From positions 28,092-92,091 of the forward strand of contig JBCDKM010000020.1 of the NCBI GenBank assembly GCA_038746605.1: a stretch of DNA of 64,000 nt. The letters run 5' to 3'. Below, piece by piece: positions 43,609 to 52,135 of this stretch. The notes under the pieces were generated by a model. That model was not told where the DNA came from, did not search any database, and saw nothing but the letters and a program-made list of their open reading frames with translations. Made by a program: the position numbers and the translations under genes. This DNA is from Rubricoccus sp038746605 (GTDB lineage Bacteria > Bacteroidota > Rhodothermia > Rhodothermales > Rubricoccaceae). Numbering within the stretch: position 1 is the stretch's first letter; each line of letters starts with the position of its first letter.

Positions 43609-45177
43609 TCATTCGCCAGGGGCGATGTAGCCGCCGAGGCCCTCGCGACGCTGGGGACGCTGCTGTGGTCGCTGCGCGACGGGCCGGACCTCGCAGACAC
43701 CCGCGTCGTAGTCGCCGACCTCGCGGATGACCTCGCCCCGGCGGGGCTCCACGCGGCGTCCCTCCAACTCACTCGCGATGACGCGCACGAGAAGGTCGTT
43801 GAGCTGCGTCACGACGTAGCAGGGCACCTTCGGCTCCGCGTGTGTGTTGCCGATGCCGGAGTCGTCGGTGAGGAAGAGGTAGCGGCCCTGCGTGAGCGCG
43901 GCGGCCGTGCGCATGACCACCTCGGCGGTCTCGGCGACGCCGCTGGCGGCGAGCGGGTACATCCGAATGCCGGACGCGCGAGCCTCGCGGACATGGCCCA
44001 TCATGTCCCCGATGCGGCCGTCGTGCGGTGGAGCGTCCGCGACGAGGAAGAGGAGGCGGGTGGCTTCGGGACGCCAGTTGAGGCCGAGCGCGGCGTCCAT
44101 GGCCTCGTCCATCGCCTCGGGATAGTCGCCGCCGCCCCTCGCGCGGAGGTCCGCGAGGTGGCCCTGCATGATGGGCACGCGCGCCGTGAAATCGCGCTCG
44201 CGCACGACGAAGCGGTCGCCGTGGTCGCGGTAGGCGACGAGGCCGAAGCGGAGGTCCACGCCGTCGTAGCGGGCCTCGATGCGCTCCACGATGGCGCGAA
44301 ACTCCTCGGTGAGGTAGCGCAGTTCGTCGCCCATGCTGCCGGTCACGTCGATGGCGAAGGCGATGTCTAGCGCGCGGGTGCGGCGGGGCGCGTCGGCGTC
44401 GAGTTGGACGGTGAGCGTGCGGTCCCCGCGCAGGCGCCCGAGGCGGACGGTCTCGGTGGTGCGGGCCTGCTGCCCGGGCAGGCGGACGGTCAGGTCCAAC
44501 TCGCGCACGCCACGGCCGAAGTCGTACGTCGGGAAGATCTCCAGGCGACCGTCCGTGCCTGCGGAGGTGACGAGGCCTCGGGAGCGGCGTCCCCCCTCGG
44601 CCTCAATGCGGACCTCGGCGCCGGAGACGGGCTCGCCCGCGCGGTCGGTGACGAGGAGCGTGAGGCGGTCTGAGAGGTCCAGCGGCTCCATCGCGCCCTG
44701 CTGACGGTGGCCGAGGGTGCGGTCCAGCCACCCGAGGAAGAAGTCGAAGTTGAGGTGGTCGTCCACGTCGCCCGCGGTGAGGAGGCCGGGGGCAGGATCA
44801 GGGTCCCAACGCGGCGCCTCCCGGGGCGTGTCGCGCTCGGCGTCACGGTCCAGGCGGCGGGGGGCTTCCGAGCGTTCGCGGAAGCGGTCCGGGGTGGCTC
44901 GCGCAGGTTCGGACTCGCTCGCGGGGCGCGCCCGGCCTGTCTCTGCCGGGATAGCCTCGACATCCGAGACCCGCCCACCCCGGATCTCGATGGCTGCCCC
45001 TTCGGCGGCGGGTGGCGGCGGCGGTGGTGTCTCTGAGGATACCGGGGGCGTAGCGACGACGACGTCGCTCGCCTCGGCGGCGTCATCGGAGGGGGCGCGG
45101 GTCTCTGGCGCGGAGGCGCAGGCGGCGAGAGCGAGACAGGCGCAGAGGGCGGCGGCGGGCGCGAGACGTGCGGTCAT
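43609..45177 (-). CDS. von Willebrand factor type A domain lipoprotein
   Basis: This 522-residue lipoprotein has a signal ending in CLALAACAS and a Pro/Ala/Arg-rich low-complexity stretch to about residue 130. A carboxypeptidase-regulatory-like beta domain (LTLLVTDRAGEPVSGAEVRI) is followed by a vWA domain starting at about 265 with ALDIAFAIDVTGSMGDEL, the DxTGS metal site. RGGGDYPEAMDEAM supplies the later metal-binding threonine/aspartate region. The ATG at 45177 begins the signal peptide. vWA lipoproteins bind protein partners at the cell surface; the partner is not apparent. Confidence 0.9.
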   Translation of the reverse strand: MTARLAPAAALCACLALAACASAPETRAPSDDAAEASDVVVATPPVSSETPPPPPPAAEGAAIEIRGGRVSDVEAIPAETGRARPASESEPARATPDRFRERSEAPRRLDRDAERDTPREAPRWDPDPAPGLLTAGDVDDHLNFDFFLGWLDRTLGHRQQGAMEPLDLSDRLTLLVTDRAGEPVSGAEVRIEAEGGRRSRGLVTSAGTDGRLEIFPTYDFGRGVRELDLTVRLPGQQARTTETVRLGRLRGDRTLTVQLDADAPRRTRALDIAFAIDVTGSMGDELRYLTEEFRAIVERIEARYDGVDLRFGLVAYRDHGDRFVVRERDFTARVPIMQGHLADLRARGGGDYPEAMDEAMDAALGLNWRPEATRLLFLVADAPPHDGRIGDMMGHVREARASGIRMYPLAASGVAETAEVVMRTAAALTQGRYLFLTDDSGIGNTHAEPKVPCYVVTQLNDLLVRVIASELEGRRVEPRRGEVIREVGDYDAGVCEVRPVAQRPQQRPQRREGLGGYIAPGE

Positions 45178-45307
45178 AGGGGGGACCTGGAGGTGAGACA
45201 ACCACGCCGCGCGGAGGCGACGCACAGTCACACCAACGGGCCCCCAGTTCCGTCTGGTACCTCAAACGTGAAGCGCCGGTTCAGCCGCGCGACCCGTCGC
45301 GTGCGAG

Positions 45308-45829
45308 TTACCCCTCGATCACGCGCGTATTCGCCACCCGGTCGCCGATCCGCCTCGCGACCGGGTCCACCAACACGAGGAGCGCCTCCACGACGAGCAG
45401 CAGCGCGAAGAAGGCTAGTAGCGCGTCGTTGACGCCGATGTTGCCCGCGAGCACGATCTGCCGGTAGCCAAAGATGAGGTTTGCGAGGCCCGGGAAGAGG
45501 AAGACTAGCGAGATGGTCAGGTTGCGCTTCGCCGAGGCTACGAGGCTCATCGGTGTGCCGCCGAGACGGATGGGCAAGAGCCACAGCATCCGCTTCCCGA
45601 TGGAGCGCCCTCGCAAGAAACCGAGCGGGAGACCATCGCGGAAGAGGAGGTAGAGACCTCCGAGGGTGAGCCCTGCCCCGAAGAACCGTTCCTTGGCAAC
45701 ATCCGAGACGGCGAAAGCGAGCGCGATGAAGAGCGCGAAGGCGGCGTCCAGCGCAAAGGCGCCCGCGCGGCGCACGAGAACGCTTCGCGTGCGGGTCGCG
45801 AGACTGGGATCGGAGGTGGCGACGGCCAT
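45308..45829 (-). CDS. RDD-family membrane protein
   Basis: This 173-residue inner-membrane protein has the RDD pattern: VRRAGAFALDAAFALFIALA (Arg and Asp in helix one), then SIGKRMLWLLPIR and GDRVANTRV at the end (the last Asp). Three or four helices are predicted. Some RDD proteins are Na+/H+ antiporters; this one is not further assignable. The ATG at 45829 gives the natural length. Confidence 0.85.
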   Translation of the reverse strand: MAVATSDPSLATRTRSVLVRRAGAFALDAAFALFIALAFAVSDVAKERFFGAGLTLGGLYLLFRDGLPLGFLRGRSIGKRMLWLLPIRLGGTPMSLVASAKRNLTISLVFLFPGLANLIFGYRQIVLAGNIGVNDALLAFFALLLVVEALLVLVDPVARRIGDRVANTRVIEG

Positions 45830-45910
45830 CAGAGCGGGGAGAAGAGCGCCCCAAGCTACTGTCCAGTCGGAACGCAATGGCGTACACAGACAGGACCGCC
45901 TCCACCCCCT

Positions 45911-45930
45911 CCGTCTCGATGCTGAGGCGG
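45911..45930. repeat. Palindromic repeat, degenerate
   Basis: CCGTCTCGATGCTGAGGCGG differs from the core at three positions. It lies in the divergent gap between the RDD gene and the small membrane protein gene. Confidence 0.6.
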
Positions 45931-45988
45931 GGGGACTTGGAATTGCCGGGCACCTGCCGATACCTGCTCGGGTTGTCTCTGCCTCGTG

Positions 45989-46219
45989 ATGGGTTCGTTT
46001 CTCTGGTCTCTCGGTCTCGTCTCGTTGTTTCTCGCTACCGCGTTCGTCGTGGCGGTGTCACTCGGGGGCCTTCCGGCGTGGGCGGCGCTGGTGATCGGTG
46101 TCGGGGCGGGCGTGCTCGTGGCTGGTGGCGTCGCAGCGTTCGCGATGCGCAGGGGCTGGCTGAACGGGTCGAGGTTCGCGTCGTGGCTGGAGGGGTTCGC
46201 GTCGCTGCTGGCGAGCTGA
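45989..46219 (+). CDS. Small membrane protein of unknown function
   Basis: This protein of 76 residues has two hydrophobic helices (LGLVSLFLATAFVVAVSLGG and LVIGVGAGVLVAGGVAAFAM) and a short polar tail. The ATG at 45989 is preceded directly by a GTG that could also start translation. No family was recognised. Confidence 0.6.
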   Translation: MGSFLWSLGLVSLFLATAFVVAVSLGGLPAWAALVIGVGAGVLVAGGVAAFAMRRGWLNGSRFASWLEGFASLLAS

Positions 46220-46225
46220 GTCGGT

Positions 46226-46245
46226 CCGCCTCGGTGCCGAGGCGG
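46226..46245. repeat. Palindromic repeat, short form, TG centre
   Basis: A perfect core six bases after the stop codon of the small membrane protein gene and ten bases before the stop of the convergent gene. Confidence 0.9.
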
Positions 46246-46255
46246 GCAGTGCCGA

Positions 46256-47017
46256 TCAATCTGTTGAACCCATGCGAGAGCGGACCCACACACTGTAGCC
46301 CGTCGCGAGGACGAGCCCGGCGCTGGTCGTGGACACGACGAAGCGGCCCAGGAAGGTGGGAAGCGGGGACGCGGCATCAGAAGCCTCAATGGCTGCGTAC
46401 GTGATGCCCGTCGCGAGCGCAACCGAGGCCATCAGCAGGATGCGGACGGCCCTCGTTCGTGCGGTCAGCCGAGGGGTCAACTCTGCCTCGGGAGCGTTGC
46501 GCCACCAGAGGACCGCGACTGCCGCGAGGGCGCTGAGCCCGATCAGAGTGGAGCCGTGCTGCGCCAGTTTGTAGAGAGGCACGCGACCGAGTGGCCCGAG
46601 GGACATGGTATCGCGAAGGATGGGGAAGGTCCTGACGCCCCATTCTCCCGCATGCGTGAAGGAATCCCAGGCTACGTGAGTCACTGCGCCGATCAGCACG
46701 GTGGCCCCAACCGTGAGAAGCGAGCCATCAAACGGGGAGGTCGCGAGGACGGGGGCCAGTCGGCGCTGGACGGTGGCTGGCGCCAGTTCTGCCAGAGGGC
46801 GTTTGAGCATGCGATCCAGCATCCACAGCAGCGCGAGTCCGGCCGGGAGGCAGGACAGAAAGAGGCCAGGCAGGGTATGCCCGAAGTCACCACGTGGCGC
46901 GAGGCGAACGAAGTAAATCAGGTCGGGAGAGACACTGCCGACAACGAGGGCCGAGAGGGGGAGCCTGAGCCTCGCTAATGGCAACACCGCCGCGGGATGA
47001 GCGAACGTCAGCGGCAT
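46256..47017 (-). CDS. DUF4184-family membrane protein
   Basis: This 253-residue integral membrane protein has about six helices. PLTFAHPAAVLPLARL at the N-terminus and GSVSPDLIYF, followed by FGHTLPGLFLSCLPAG and IGAVTHVAWDSFTHAGEWGV, are the DUF4184 hallmarks; the conserved His and Asp residues suggest a metal-dependent phospholipase-like site, as in related YdjM-type families. The exact activity is unknown. Confidence 0.88.
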   Translation of the reverse strand: MPLTFAHPAAVLPLARLRLPLSALVVGSVSPDLIYFVRLAPRGDFGHTLPGLFLSCLPAGLALLWMLDRMLKRPLAELAPATVQRRLAPVLATSPFDGSLLTVGATVLIGAVTHVAWDSFTHAGEWGVRTFPILRDTMSLGPLGRVPLYKLAQHGSTLIGLSALAAVAVLWWRNAPEAELTPRLTARTRAVRILLMASVALATGITYAAIEASDAASPLPTFLGRFVVSTTSAGLVLATGYSVWVRSRMGSTD

Positions 47018-47045
47018 ATCGGTGCGATCAGAACCGGGCGTCTGG

Positions 47046-47076
47046 CTACTTCAGCTGGCTGCGGAAGTAGGCATTG
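47046..47076. repeat. Direct repeat, copy A: duplicated tail of the J-domain gene
   Basis: These 31 bases match 47350..47380 at 28 positions. In the frame of the J-domain gene they would read NAYFRSQLK and stop, against YAYFRRQLK in the intact gene. They now supply the end of another small gene in a different frame. Confidence 0.8.
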
Positions 47077-47341
47077 CCTGTGTGCGGCGCTGGAGGGCAA
47101 CTCGAACGATCCACAGGGCCGTCAGCAACCACGCGGTCCCAGCGACAGGAAAAGCGAAAAGGACTGCGAGTCCATCGGCTGGGCCGCGTTCGATGGCTTC
47201 GGGAATGCCTCTCCACAGGACCTCAATGCCGTACAGCCAAATGAGAGTCAGCTCAAGGATAACGGCTAAGCAGAGGGGGGCAGCGAGGAGGCAGATGCAG
47301 ATCACGACAGCCCAGTACAGCCAAGACGGAAGGTGGCTCAT
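47051..47341 (-). CDS. Small membrane protein lodged behind the J-domain gene
   Basis: This 96-residue protein has two or three hydrophobic segments (WAVVICICLLAAPLCLAVI and LAVLFAFPVAGTAWLLTALW) with a short amphipathic helix between them. No family was recognised. Its last codons (PTSAAS) lie in the duplicated tail of the J-domain gene read in another frame, so its own end may have been created by the insertion. It follows the J-domain gene by eight bases on the same strand. Confidence 0.65.
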   Translation of the reverse strand: MSHLPSWLYWAVVICICLLAAPLCLAVILELTLIWLYGIEVLWRGIPEAIERGPADGLAVLFAFPVAGTAWLLTALWIVRVALQRRTQAMPTSAAS

Positions 47342-47349
47342 GGAACGTG

Positions 47350-47380
47350 CTACTTCAACTGGCGGCGGAAGTAGGCATAG
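47350..47380. repeat. Direct repeat, copy B: tail of the intact J-domain gene
   Basis: This is the in-place copy of the repeat at 47046. The duplication brackets the 96-residue membrane protein gene in the same way that the ettA tail brackets the PIN pair. Confidence 0.8.
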
Positions 47381-47946
47381 GCCTCGTTGATCCGCTTCGT
47401 CTCCTCCTCCGCCAGCTTCCGCAGCTTGAGCCCGAGCGTGGCGCAGCGGTCCGGGTGGTACGCCGCGATGAGGCGGCGGTACGCGGCGCGTACGGAGTCC
47501 TTCGTGATGGGGCCGGTCAGTTCCAGCGTCGCGCGGTGGCGCGATTCCTCGGAGCCGGAAGGCGGCGGTGCGGTCTGGCGCGATCCGCTCCCAGGGGCGG
47601 ACTGGCGGGTGCGGCGCTGGCGGGCCTGCTCGCGGCGGCGGCGCTCGCGTTCCTCGCGGGCCTTCCGCTCTTTCGCGAAGTAGGCGTCACGGATGCGCTC
47701 CTCCTGCTCCCGTGAGGCCGAACGGGCCGACTGCGCCGGACGCGGACCGCTGGTGCTGTTGGCGTGCGCCCGGGCTTTGGGGCGTGGGCGCGGACGGGGG
47801 CTGCCGGTCGTCGCACGGCGTGTGGTCTCGCGAGCCGATGTTGCGGAGCCGACGCGCTTGAGATCGCCGAGCCATCCGAGGAGGGCGCTCCCGACCAAGG
47901 CGGCCGAGAGGACCGCGCCGACGAGGATCGGGAGCGTGGATTCCAT
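47350..47946 (-). CDS. Membrane-anchored J-domain protein
   Basis: This 198-residue protein has an N-terminal membrane helix (LVGAVLSAALVGSALLGWL), a long Arg/Ser/Ala-rich linker and a C-terminal J domain: SVRAAYRRLIAAYHPDR with the HPD tripeptide, then LAEEETKRINEAYAYFRRQL. J proteins stimulate DnaK ATPase; this one would recruit DnaK to the inner membrane. DnaK is not in the window. Its last 31 bases are duplicated 304 bases downstream. It follows the tdk gene by six bases and may be cotranscribed. Confidence 0.88.
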   Translation of the reverse strand: MESTLPILVGAVLSAALVGSALLGWLGDLKRVGSATSARETTRRATTGSPRPRPRPKARAHANSTSGPRPAQSARSASREQEERIRDAYFAKERKAREERERRRREQARQRRTRQSAPGSGSRQTAPPPSGSEESRHRATLELTGPITKDSVRAAYRRLIAAYHPDRCATLGLKLRKLAEEETKRINEAYAYFRRQLK

Positions 47947-47952
47947 CGGGGA

Positions 47953-48633
47953 TCAGGCAGAGGCGGCCTCGGGCGAACGCGCGGCGGGTGCGACAGGTTG
48001 TGCAGCGGCCCTGGGCTCCGCCTCGCGCGGGGTGGGAGGCACCTCGGGACGCGGCTGGAAGTGCGCGCGGCAGCGCGGCTCGTAGCTCTCGGCCTCGCCC
48101 ACGAGCACGCGGTTCTCGCTCGCGACGATCCGCTGCGAGTGGTTCGCAGGGGCCCCGCAGACGACGCAGATGGCGTGCAGCTTCGTGACGTGCTCCGCCA
48201 CAGCCATCAGCGAGGGGACCGGCTCGAAGGGCTGACCGAGGAAGTCTTGGTCCAGCCCGGCGCAGATGACGCGCTTGCCACCTCGTGCGAGTTGCGTGCA
48301 CACGTCCACCAACTCCAGCCCGAGAAACTGCGCCTCGTCGATGCCCACGACCTCGGCGTCACCGACGAGGAGGTGGATCTGGTCCGCCGTGTGGACGGGC
48401 GTGGACGGCATCGCACTCGCGTCGTGCGAGACGACGGCCTCGTCGCCGAACTCGTCCGAGTAGCGGACATCGATGGCGGGCTTGAAGAGGGCAACGCGCT
48501 GGCGGGCGATGCGGGCGCGCTTGAGGCGCCGGATGAGCTCTTCGGTCTTGCCTGAGAACATGCTCCCGCAGACCACCTCGATCCAGCCAGCGCGGCGGCC
48601 GTTCTCGTCGCGGACGTAGACGTGGGGTTCCAT
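47953..48633 (-). CDS. tdk: Thymidine kinase
   Basis: Thymidine kinase phosphorylates thymidine in pyrimidine salvage. The 226-residue type II enzyme has the P-loop VVCGSMFSGKTEELIRRLK (about 20-38), GIDEAQFLGLELVDVC and a zinc ribbon CVVCGAP with a later C. The C-terminal ~35 residues are a Pro/Ala tail beyond the family core. It is the first gene of a run of three on this strand. Confidence 0.95.
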   Translation of the reverse strand: MEPHVYVRDENGRRAGWIEVVCGSMFSGKTEELIRRLKRARIARQRVALFKPAIDVRYSDEFGDEAVVSHDASAMPSTPVHTADQIHLLVGDAEVVGIDEAQFLGLELVDVCTQLARGGKRVICAGLDQDFLGQPFEPVPSLMAVAEHVTKLHAICVVCGAPANHSQRIVASENRVLVGEAESYEPRCRAHFQPRPEVPPTPREAEPRAAAQPVAPAARSPEAASA

Positions 48634-48712
48634 GCTGGAAGGTCGGGAGGCGAGGGCGCGGGGGCAAGCCGGTTGCTGGAGCCGAGGATCGTGGGCGGCG
48701 CTACAGGTTGCT

Positions 48713-48736
48713 CCGCCTCGGCGCCGAGATGGGCGG
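48713..48736. repeat. Palindromic repeat, degenerate
   Basis: The left arm and CG centre are intact, but the right arm is interrupted (CCGAGATGGGCGG). It lies nine bases before the stop of the DinB-like gene. Confidence 0.6.
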
Positions 48737-48745
48737 GGCCACGGC

Positions 48746-49246
48746 CTATCCTGCGTAGCGCTCGCGGAGGATCCGGGCGTGGTGCGCGGTGTGCCCGGCG
48801 ATGACCCAGATCGCGGCGCGGACGGTCATGTGGTTTCCGCTCGCGAGACCACCCCGGCCCAGCGCCTCGGGGGAGAGGGGCCGCGCGAGAGCGAGCGTCG
48901 CGGCACGGATTGCGCGGATCTCGTCGGTTAACTGGGCGAGGCTCTGGCCGGGATCGTGCGGGATCCAATCGTCTTGGTCGAAGCCGGGAAGCTCGGTGCG
49001 GTCGCCTCGTGCCCAGCGGAGCGCGCGGTAGGCGAAGACCCGCTCCGTGTCCGCGACGTGCTGCGCGACCTCGCGCACGGTCCACTTGCCCGGCGCGTAG
49101 GCATGGTCAGCGTCGAGACTGCCGAGGAGCGCGTCCCACTCATCAGGCTGGCGAGTAAGGACGCCGAGCGCGTCGTCCCCGTCCACAGCATCGACGTAGC
49201 CGGCGTAGAACGGGGTGAACTCAGAGGGGTCGGGGCGGGCGATCAT
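48746..49246 (-). CDS. DinB-superfamily protein
   Basis: This 166-residue protein is a four-helix bundle of the DinB/YfiT type. Metal-binding histidines are visible in WTVREVAQHVADTERVFAYR and in AGHTAHHARILRERY at the C-terminus. Such proteins bind a divalent metal, and some transfer thiols such as bacillithiol; a specific substrate is not known. The ATG at 49246 (MIARPDPSEF) is chosen over one at 49312. Confidence 0.9.
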   Translation of the reverse strand: MIARPDPSEFTPFYAGYVDAVDGDDALGVLTRQPDEWDALLGSLDADHAYAPGKWTVREVAQHVADTERVFAYRALRWARGDRTELPGFDQDDWIPHDPGQSLAQLTDEIRAIRAATLALARPLSPEALGRGGLASGNHMTVRAAIWVIAGHTAHHARILRERYAG

Positions 49247-49300
49247 AGGCCGGGGCTCGGGTGCGAGGCGTAGGGTACGCACGCGAGGGCTCAGGTCCTC

Positions 49301-49320
49301 CCGCCTCGGCACCGAGGCGG
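49301..49320. repeat. Palindromic repeat, short form, CA centre
   Basis: A perfect core 19 bases past the stop codon of the esterase-like gene. Confidence 0.9.
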
Positions 49321-49339
49321 GAGCGGCTTCCCGAAACCC

Positions 49340-50311
49340 TCAGCACTCCAACCCACGCACGAACCGCAGCATGGCCGGGCCCGCCACGTAGTCGTCGCGG
49401 CTGAGCGCGGCGATGATCCGCTCGTGCGAGGACCCGGGCACGATGACCTCCTCGCTCGCGATGCCCTCGGCATCCAGCGCGTCGAGAAGTACCTCGGCTT
49501 GTCGGATGAGTGCCGGGTAGTCGCCCTCGGCGTAGACGACGAGGAACGGCGGCTCGTCGGCGTTGAGGAAAGGGACGATGCTGGCTGCGGCCTGCCAGGG
49601 GGCGGCCTCGCCCTCGGGCGGAAGCTCCGGGTACGCGCCGGGTGGCCCGAAGCGCTGGCCGTAGTAGTCGTAGTTCTCGGCGATCTCGAACGAGAGCCGG
49701 TCGGTGAGATCGAACGCCGCGCCCGAGATGGGCATCACGCCGCAGATGGAGGCCTCGGGCAGACCCACACGCTCCTGCGCGGCCTCGTCCACCGCGACGC
49801 GGCTCGCGAGGTGGCCACCCGCCGAGTGGCCCATGAGCACGAGCGCCTCCGGGTTGCCGCCCTCCACCGTGATGCGCTGACGAACGGCCTCGACGGCCCG
49901 CGCGACATCGTGGACTTGTTCTTGCCATGTGGCGGCGGGCTGAAGGCGGTAGCTGACCGTCGCCGCGCCGATGCCTCGCGAGGCGAAGAACCGCCCGATG
50001 TTGCCGTACAGGTCCTCGCCACCGAAGGTGAGGTCGCGGTCGCCGGAGGTCCAGCCTCCGCCGTGGACGAAGACGACGGTAGGCCACCGGCGTCCATTGC
50101 TGGCCGTCTCGCGGAGAGAGTCGGTCAGCGGGAGGAAGAGGTTGAAGCGGTGCTTCGGATCGTCTGAGCCCGGGACGTAGGGGATGGCCTCGCGGACGTT
50201 CTCGCGCGGGAGGTCTTGCGGCGTGTAGACGAACGCGAGAGCGGTCCGGTAGATGAGCGTGCAGCCCGGGAGGACGAGGAGCAGCGCGAGGAGAAAGAGG
50301 AAGCGGCGCAT
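49340..50311 (-). CDS. Alpha/beta-hydrolase lipoprotein (esterase-like)
   Basis: This 323-residue exported hydrolase has a lipoprotein signal (FLLALLLVLPGC). The oxyanion motif HGGGW (VVFVHGGGWTSGD) and the nucleophile GHSAGGHLASR (Ser), with a late Asp region (LVVYAEGDYPALI) and a His in PGSSHERIIAAL, give the catalytic triad of the carboxylesterase/HSL-like group. The ATG at 50311 begins the signal peptide. The ester substrate is unknown. Confidence 0.9.
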   Translation of the reverse strand: MRRFLFLLALLLVLPGCTLIYRTALAFVYTPQDLPRENVREAIPYVPGSDDPKHRFNLFLPLTDSLRETASNGRRWPTVVFVHGGGWTSGDRDLTFGGEDLYGNIGRFFASRGIGAATVSYRLQPAATWQEQVHDVARAVEAVRQRITVEGGNPEALVLMGHSAGGHLASRVAVDEAAQERVGLPEASICGVMPISGAAFDLTDRLSFEIAENYDYYGQRFGPPGAYPELPPEGEAAPWQAAASIVPFLNADEPPFLVVYAEGDYPALIRQAEVLLDALDAEGIASEEVIVPGSSHERIIAALSRDDYVAGPAMLRFVRGLEC

Positions 50312-50415
50312 CGTGGAGAGGAGGGGCGAGGCTTGCACACGTGGAGACGCCCGAGGTTCGGGCGCATCCGGTCGGGGCGTGTGCCGTAGCCTCCGGCGGT
50401 CTTCCAGTCTGTCTC

Positions 50416-50925
50416 ATGCTGCGCGCCCTCCTCCGTCGCCAACTCGATTCCGCCGAGCAGAAGCTGGGCGCCCCCGTGGACTATCTCCGCTTCGTGGCCG
50501 AGCACGACCCGGTCGCCGCCGTTAAATTCGGTCTCCTCCAGCCCGCGACGGCGCACCGCAAGACGCTCCCGGCCGAGGTCTACCACGCCGCCCGCATCGC
50601 GGCGACGCAGACGGCGGACTGCGGGACGTGTGTCCAGATCGAAGTCAACGCGGCGCGAGAGGCGGGCGTCTCGGCCGAGGCGGTCCGCGCCGTACTAGCG
50701 GGTACCGCGAGCGGGGAGGCCGTGCAGGATGCCATCGCGTTCGCCAGGCAGACGGCGCGGCACGAGGACCCGGGCGAGGACCTTCGCGAGCGGATCGTGG
50801 CGCGGTACGGCGAGCGGGGCCTCGTGGAGGTCTCCCTCGCGGTCACGACAGCGCTCGCGTACCCCACGATGAAGCGCGCCCTCGGCTTCGCGACGGCCTG
50901 CTCACTCGTGGAGGTCGAGGTGTAG
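50416..50925 (+). CDS. Carboxymuconolactone decarboxylase/AhpD-like protein
   Basis: This 169-residue all-helical protein has the redox CxxC of AhpD-like proteins in TADCGTCVQIEVNAAREAGV and the general CMD layout. It may act as an alkylhydroperoxidase accessory or other small-thiol oxidoreductase. The ATG at 50416 (MLRALLRRQL) avoids an implausible N-terminal extension from 50341. It is a single gene between two divergent ones. Confidence 0.85.
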   Translation: MLRALLRRQLDSAEQKLGAPVDYLRFVAEHDPVAAVKFGLLQPATAHRKTLPAEVYHAARIAATQTADCGTCVQIEVNAAREAGVSAEAVRAVLAGTASGEAVQDAIAFARQTARHEDPGEDLRERIVARYGERGLVEVSLAVTTALAYPTMKRALGFATACSLVEVEV

Positions 50926-50955
50926 GCGAGTCCCCCACATCCACCCCGGGTCCCC

Positions 50956-50975
50956 CCGCCTCGGCACCGAGGCGG
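50956..50975. repeat. Palindromic repeat, short form, CA centre
   Basis: A perfect core between two convergent genes, 30 bases after the AhpD-like stop codon and 23 bases before the next. Confidence 0.9.
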
Positions 50976-50998
50976 GCAAGGTGGGCGCGAGGCGCAGA

Positions 50999-52135
50999 CT
51001 ACTGCGACGGGATCCACCACGACTCGTTGATGCCCTCAATGAAGGAGAGCGGGTCGGTGCCCTCGCGGACCTGCCGCCCTTGCGGGACGATGGCCCCGCC
51101 TCGCACCTCGAACGTGTGGATCTCAGGCTCTCCGCCGCCGAGAGCCGTGCGGATCTCGTAGCATCCGTCGGTGAGATCCGCGCGCGTGAAGGGATCGCGG
51201 GTACCGGTCTTGCGGAAGGTCCAGCGCTCGACCTCCTTCTCGTTCATGATGATGACCTCCTCCTGGGTAGAGCGCCCTAGGAGCTCGCCCCCGCGATGGA
51301 GCGTGACCTCGGAGGACACCCGGCGGTCCGTCTCCGTGAGCGACTCGTGCTGCCGGTACAACTGCCAGTACATCGCGGGAGAGTCACCGTTGGTGCTCTC
51401 CGCGAAGCTGACAAATCCGTACGCCTGCCACGGACCTCGAAGGAAGTAGCGAGACCCACCGGAGCTGTATGGGTCGTCGTCGCGAAGCACGAGGACCTCG
51501 AAGGGGAGGTGCCAGAACTCGCGGTCGTCCAGGAAGAAGTGGAACGTGTAGGCACCCGTCTCCTCAATCACGAGCGGGTTCTCCGCGTCTAGCCGCGCCA
51601 AGGGCCGGTTGTTGATCGGTTGGTAGTACGCAGGCTCGAACTTGGTGAACACCCGGTTGCCGACCTGCTGGGGGGAGTAGTAGCGGTCCATCATCAGCGT
51701 GCCGCTGGCGTCCTTGAGCTGGACGTGGAAGCGCATCTGCTTCCCGTAGTTCACGTCGGCCCCGTTTACGTCCTTGGTCGGGGGGAAGGCGACCGAGACG
51801 AAGGGGAGGCGGAGGCTGCCGGAGGTCGGGGAGATGTCCAGGTGCCGCAGTACCGACTCGAACATGATCGCCGGAGGCATCGGCGACGAGCTGAAATCGA
51901 GCGGGGCGAGGGTAGCCTGCTGCGTGGTGGACGCGACGGCGTCGCTCTGGGCGTTGGCCTCTTCTGCGGCTTGCTCCTCGGTGGCTCGTCTGGCTTCCTC
52001 GGCCCGCTGTCGGGTCATGTCCTCGGCGGGGCGGCGCGCCCGGTCGCGAAGACGTCCGAGTTGGGCGTCGGCGGTGATCGGCCAGAGCATGAAGGCCGTA
52101 AGGAGGAGCAGCGGGAGGCGGGAGAGCAGATGCAT
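50999..52135 (-). CDS. Secreted protein of unknown function
   Basis: This 378-residue exported protein has a signal peptide (LSRLPLLLLTAFMLWPITADA), a Glu/Arg/Ala helical stretch at about 25-65 and a larger beta-rich part with FPPTKDVNGADVNYGKQMRF and FFLDDREFWHLPFEVLVL. The aromatic-rich beta strands suggest a beta-sandwich. No family was recognised. It is divergent from the ABC permease genes, with a palindrome in the gap. Confidence 0.75.
   Translation of the reverse strand: MHLLSRLPLLLLTAFMLWPITADAQLGRLRDRARRPAEDMTRQRAEEARRATEEQAAEEANAQSDAVASTTQQATLAPLDFSSSPMPPAIMFESVLRHLDISPTSGSLRLPFVSVAFPPTKDVNGADVNYGKQMRFHVQLKDASGTLMMDRYYSPQQVGNRVFTKFEPAYYQPINNRPLARLDAENPLVIEETGAYTFHFFLDDREFWHLPFEVLVLRDDDPYSSGGSRYFLRGPWQAYGFVSFAESTNGDSPAMYWQLYRQHESLTETDRRVSSEVTLHRGGELLGRSTQEEVIIMNEKEVERWTFRKTGTRDPFTRADLTDGCYEIRTALGGGEPEIHTFEVRGGAIVPQGRQVREGTDPLSFIEGINESWWIPSQ

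Noticed and set aside
49340..50311. Penicillin-binding or beta-lactamase activity for the exported hydrolase
   Set aside because: The HGGGW and GHSAGG motifs identify an alpha/beta-hydrolase esterase; the SxxK motif of beta-lactamases is not present.
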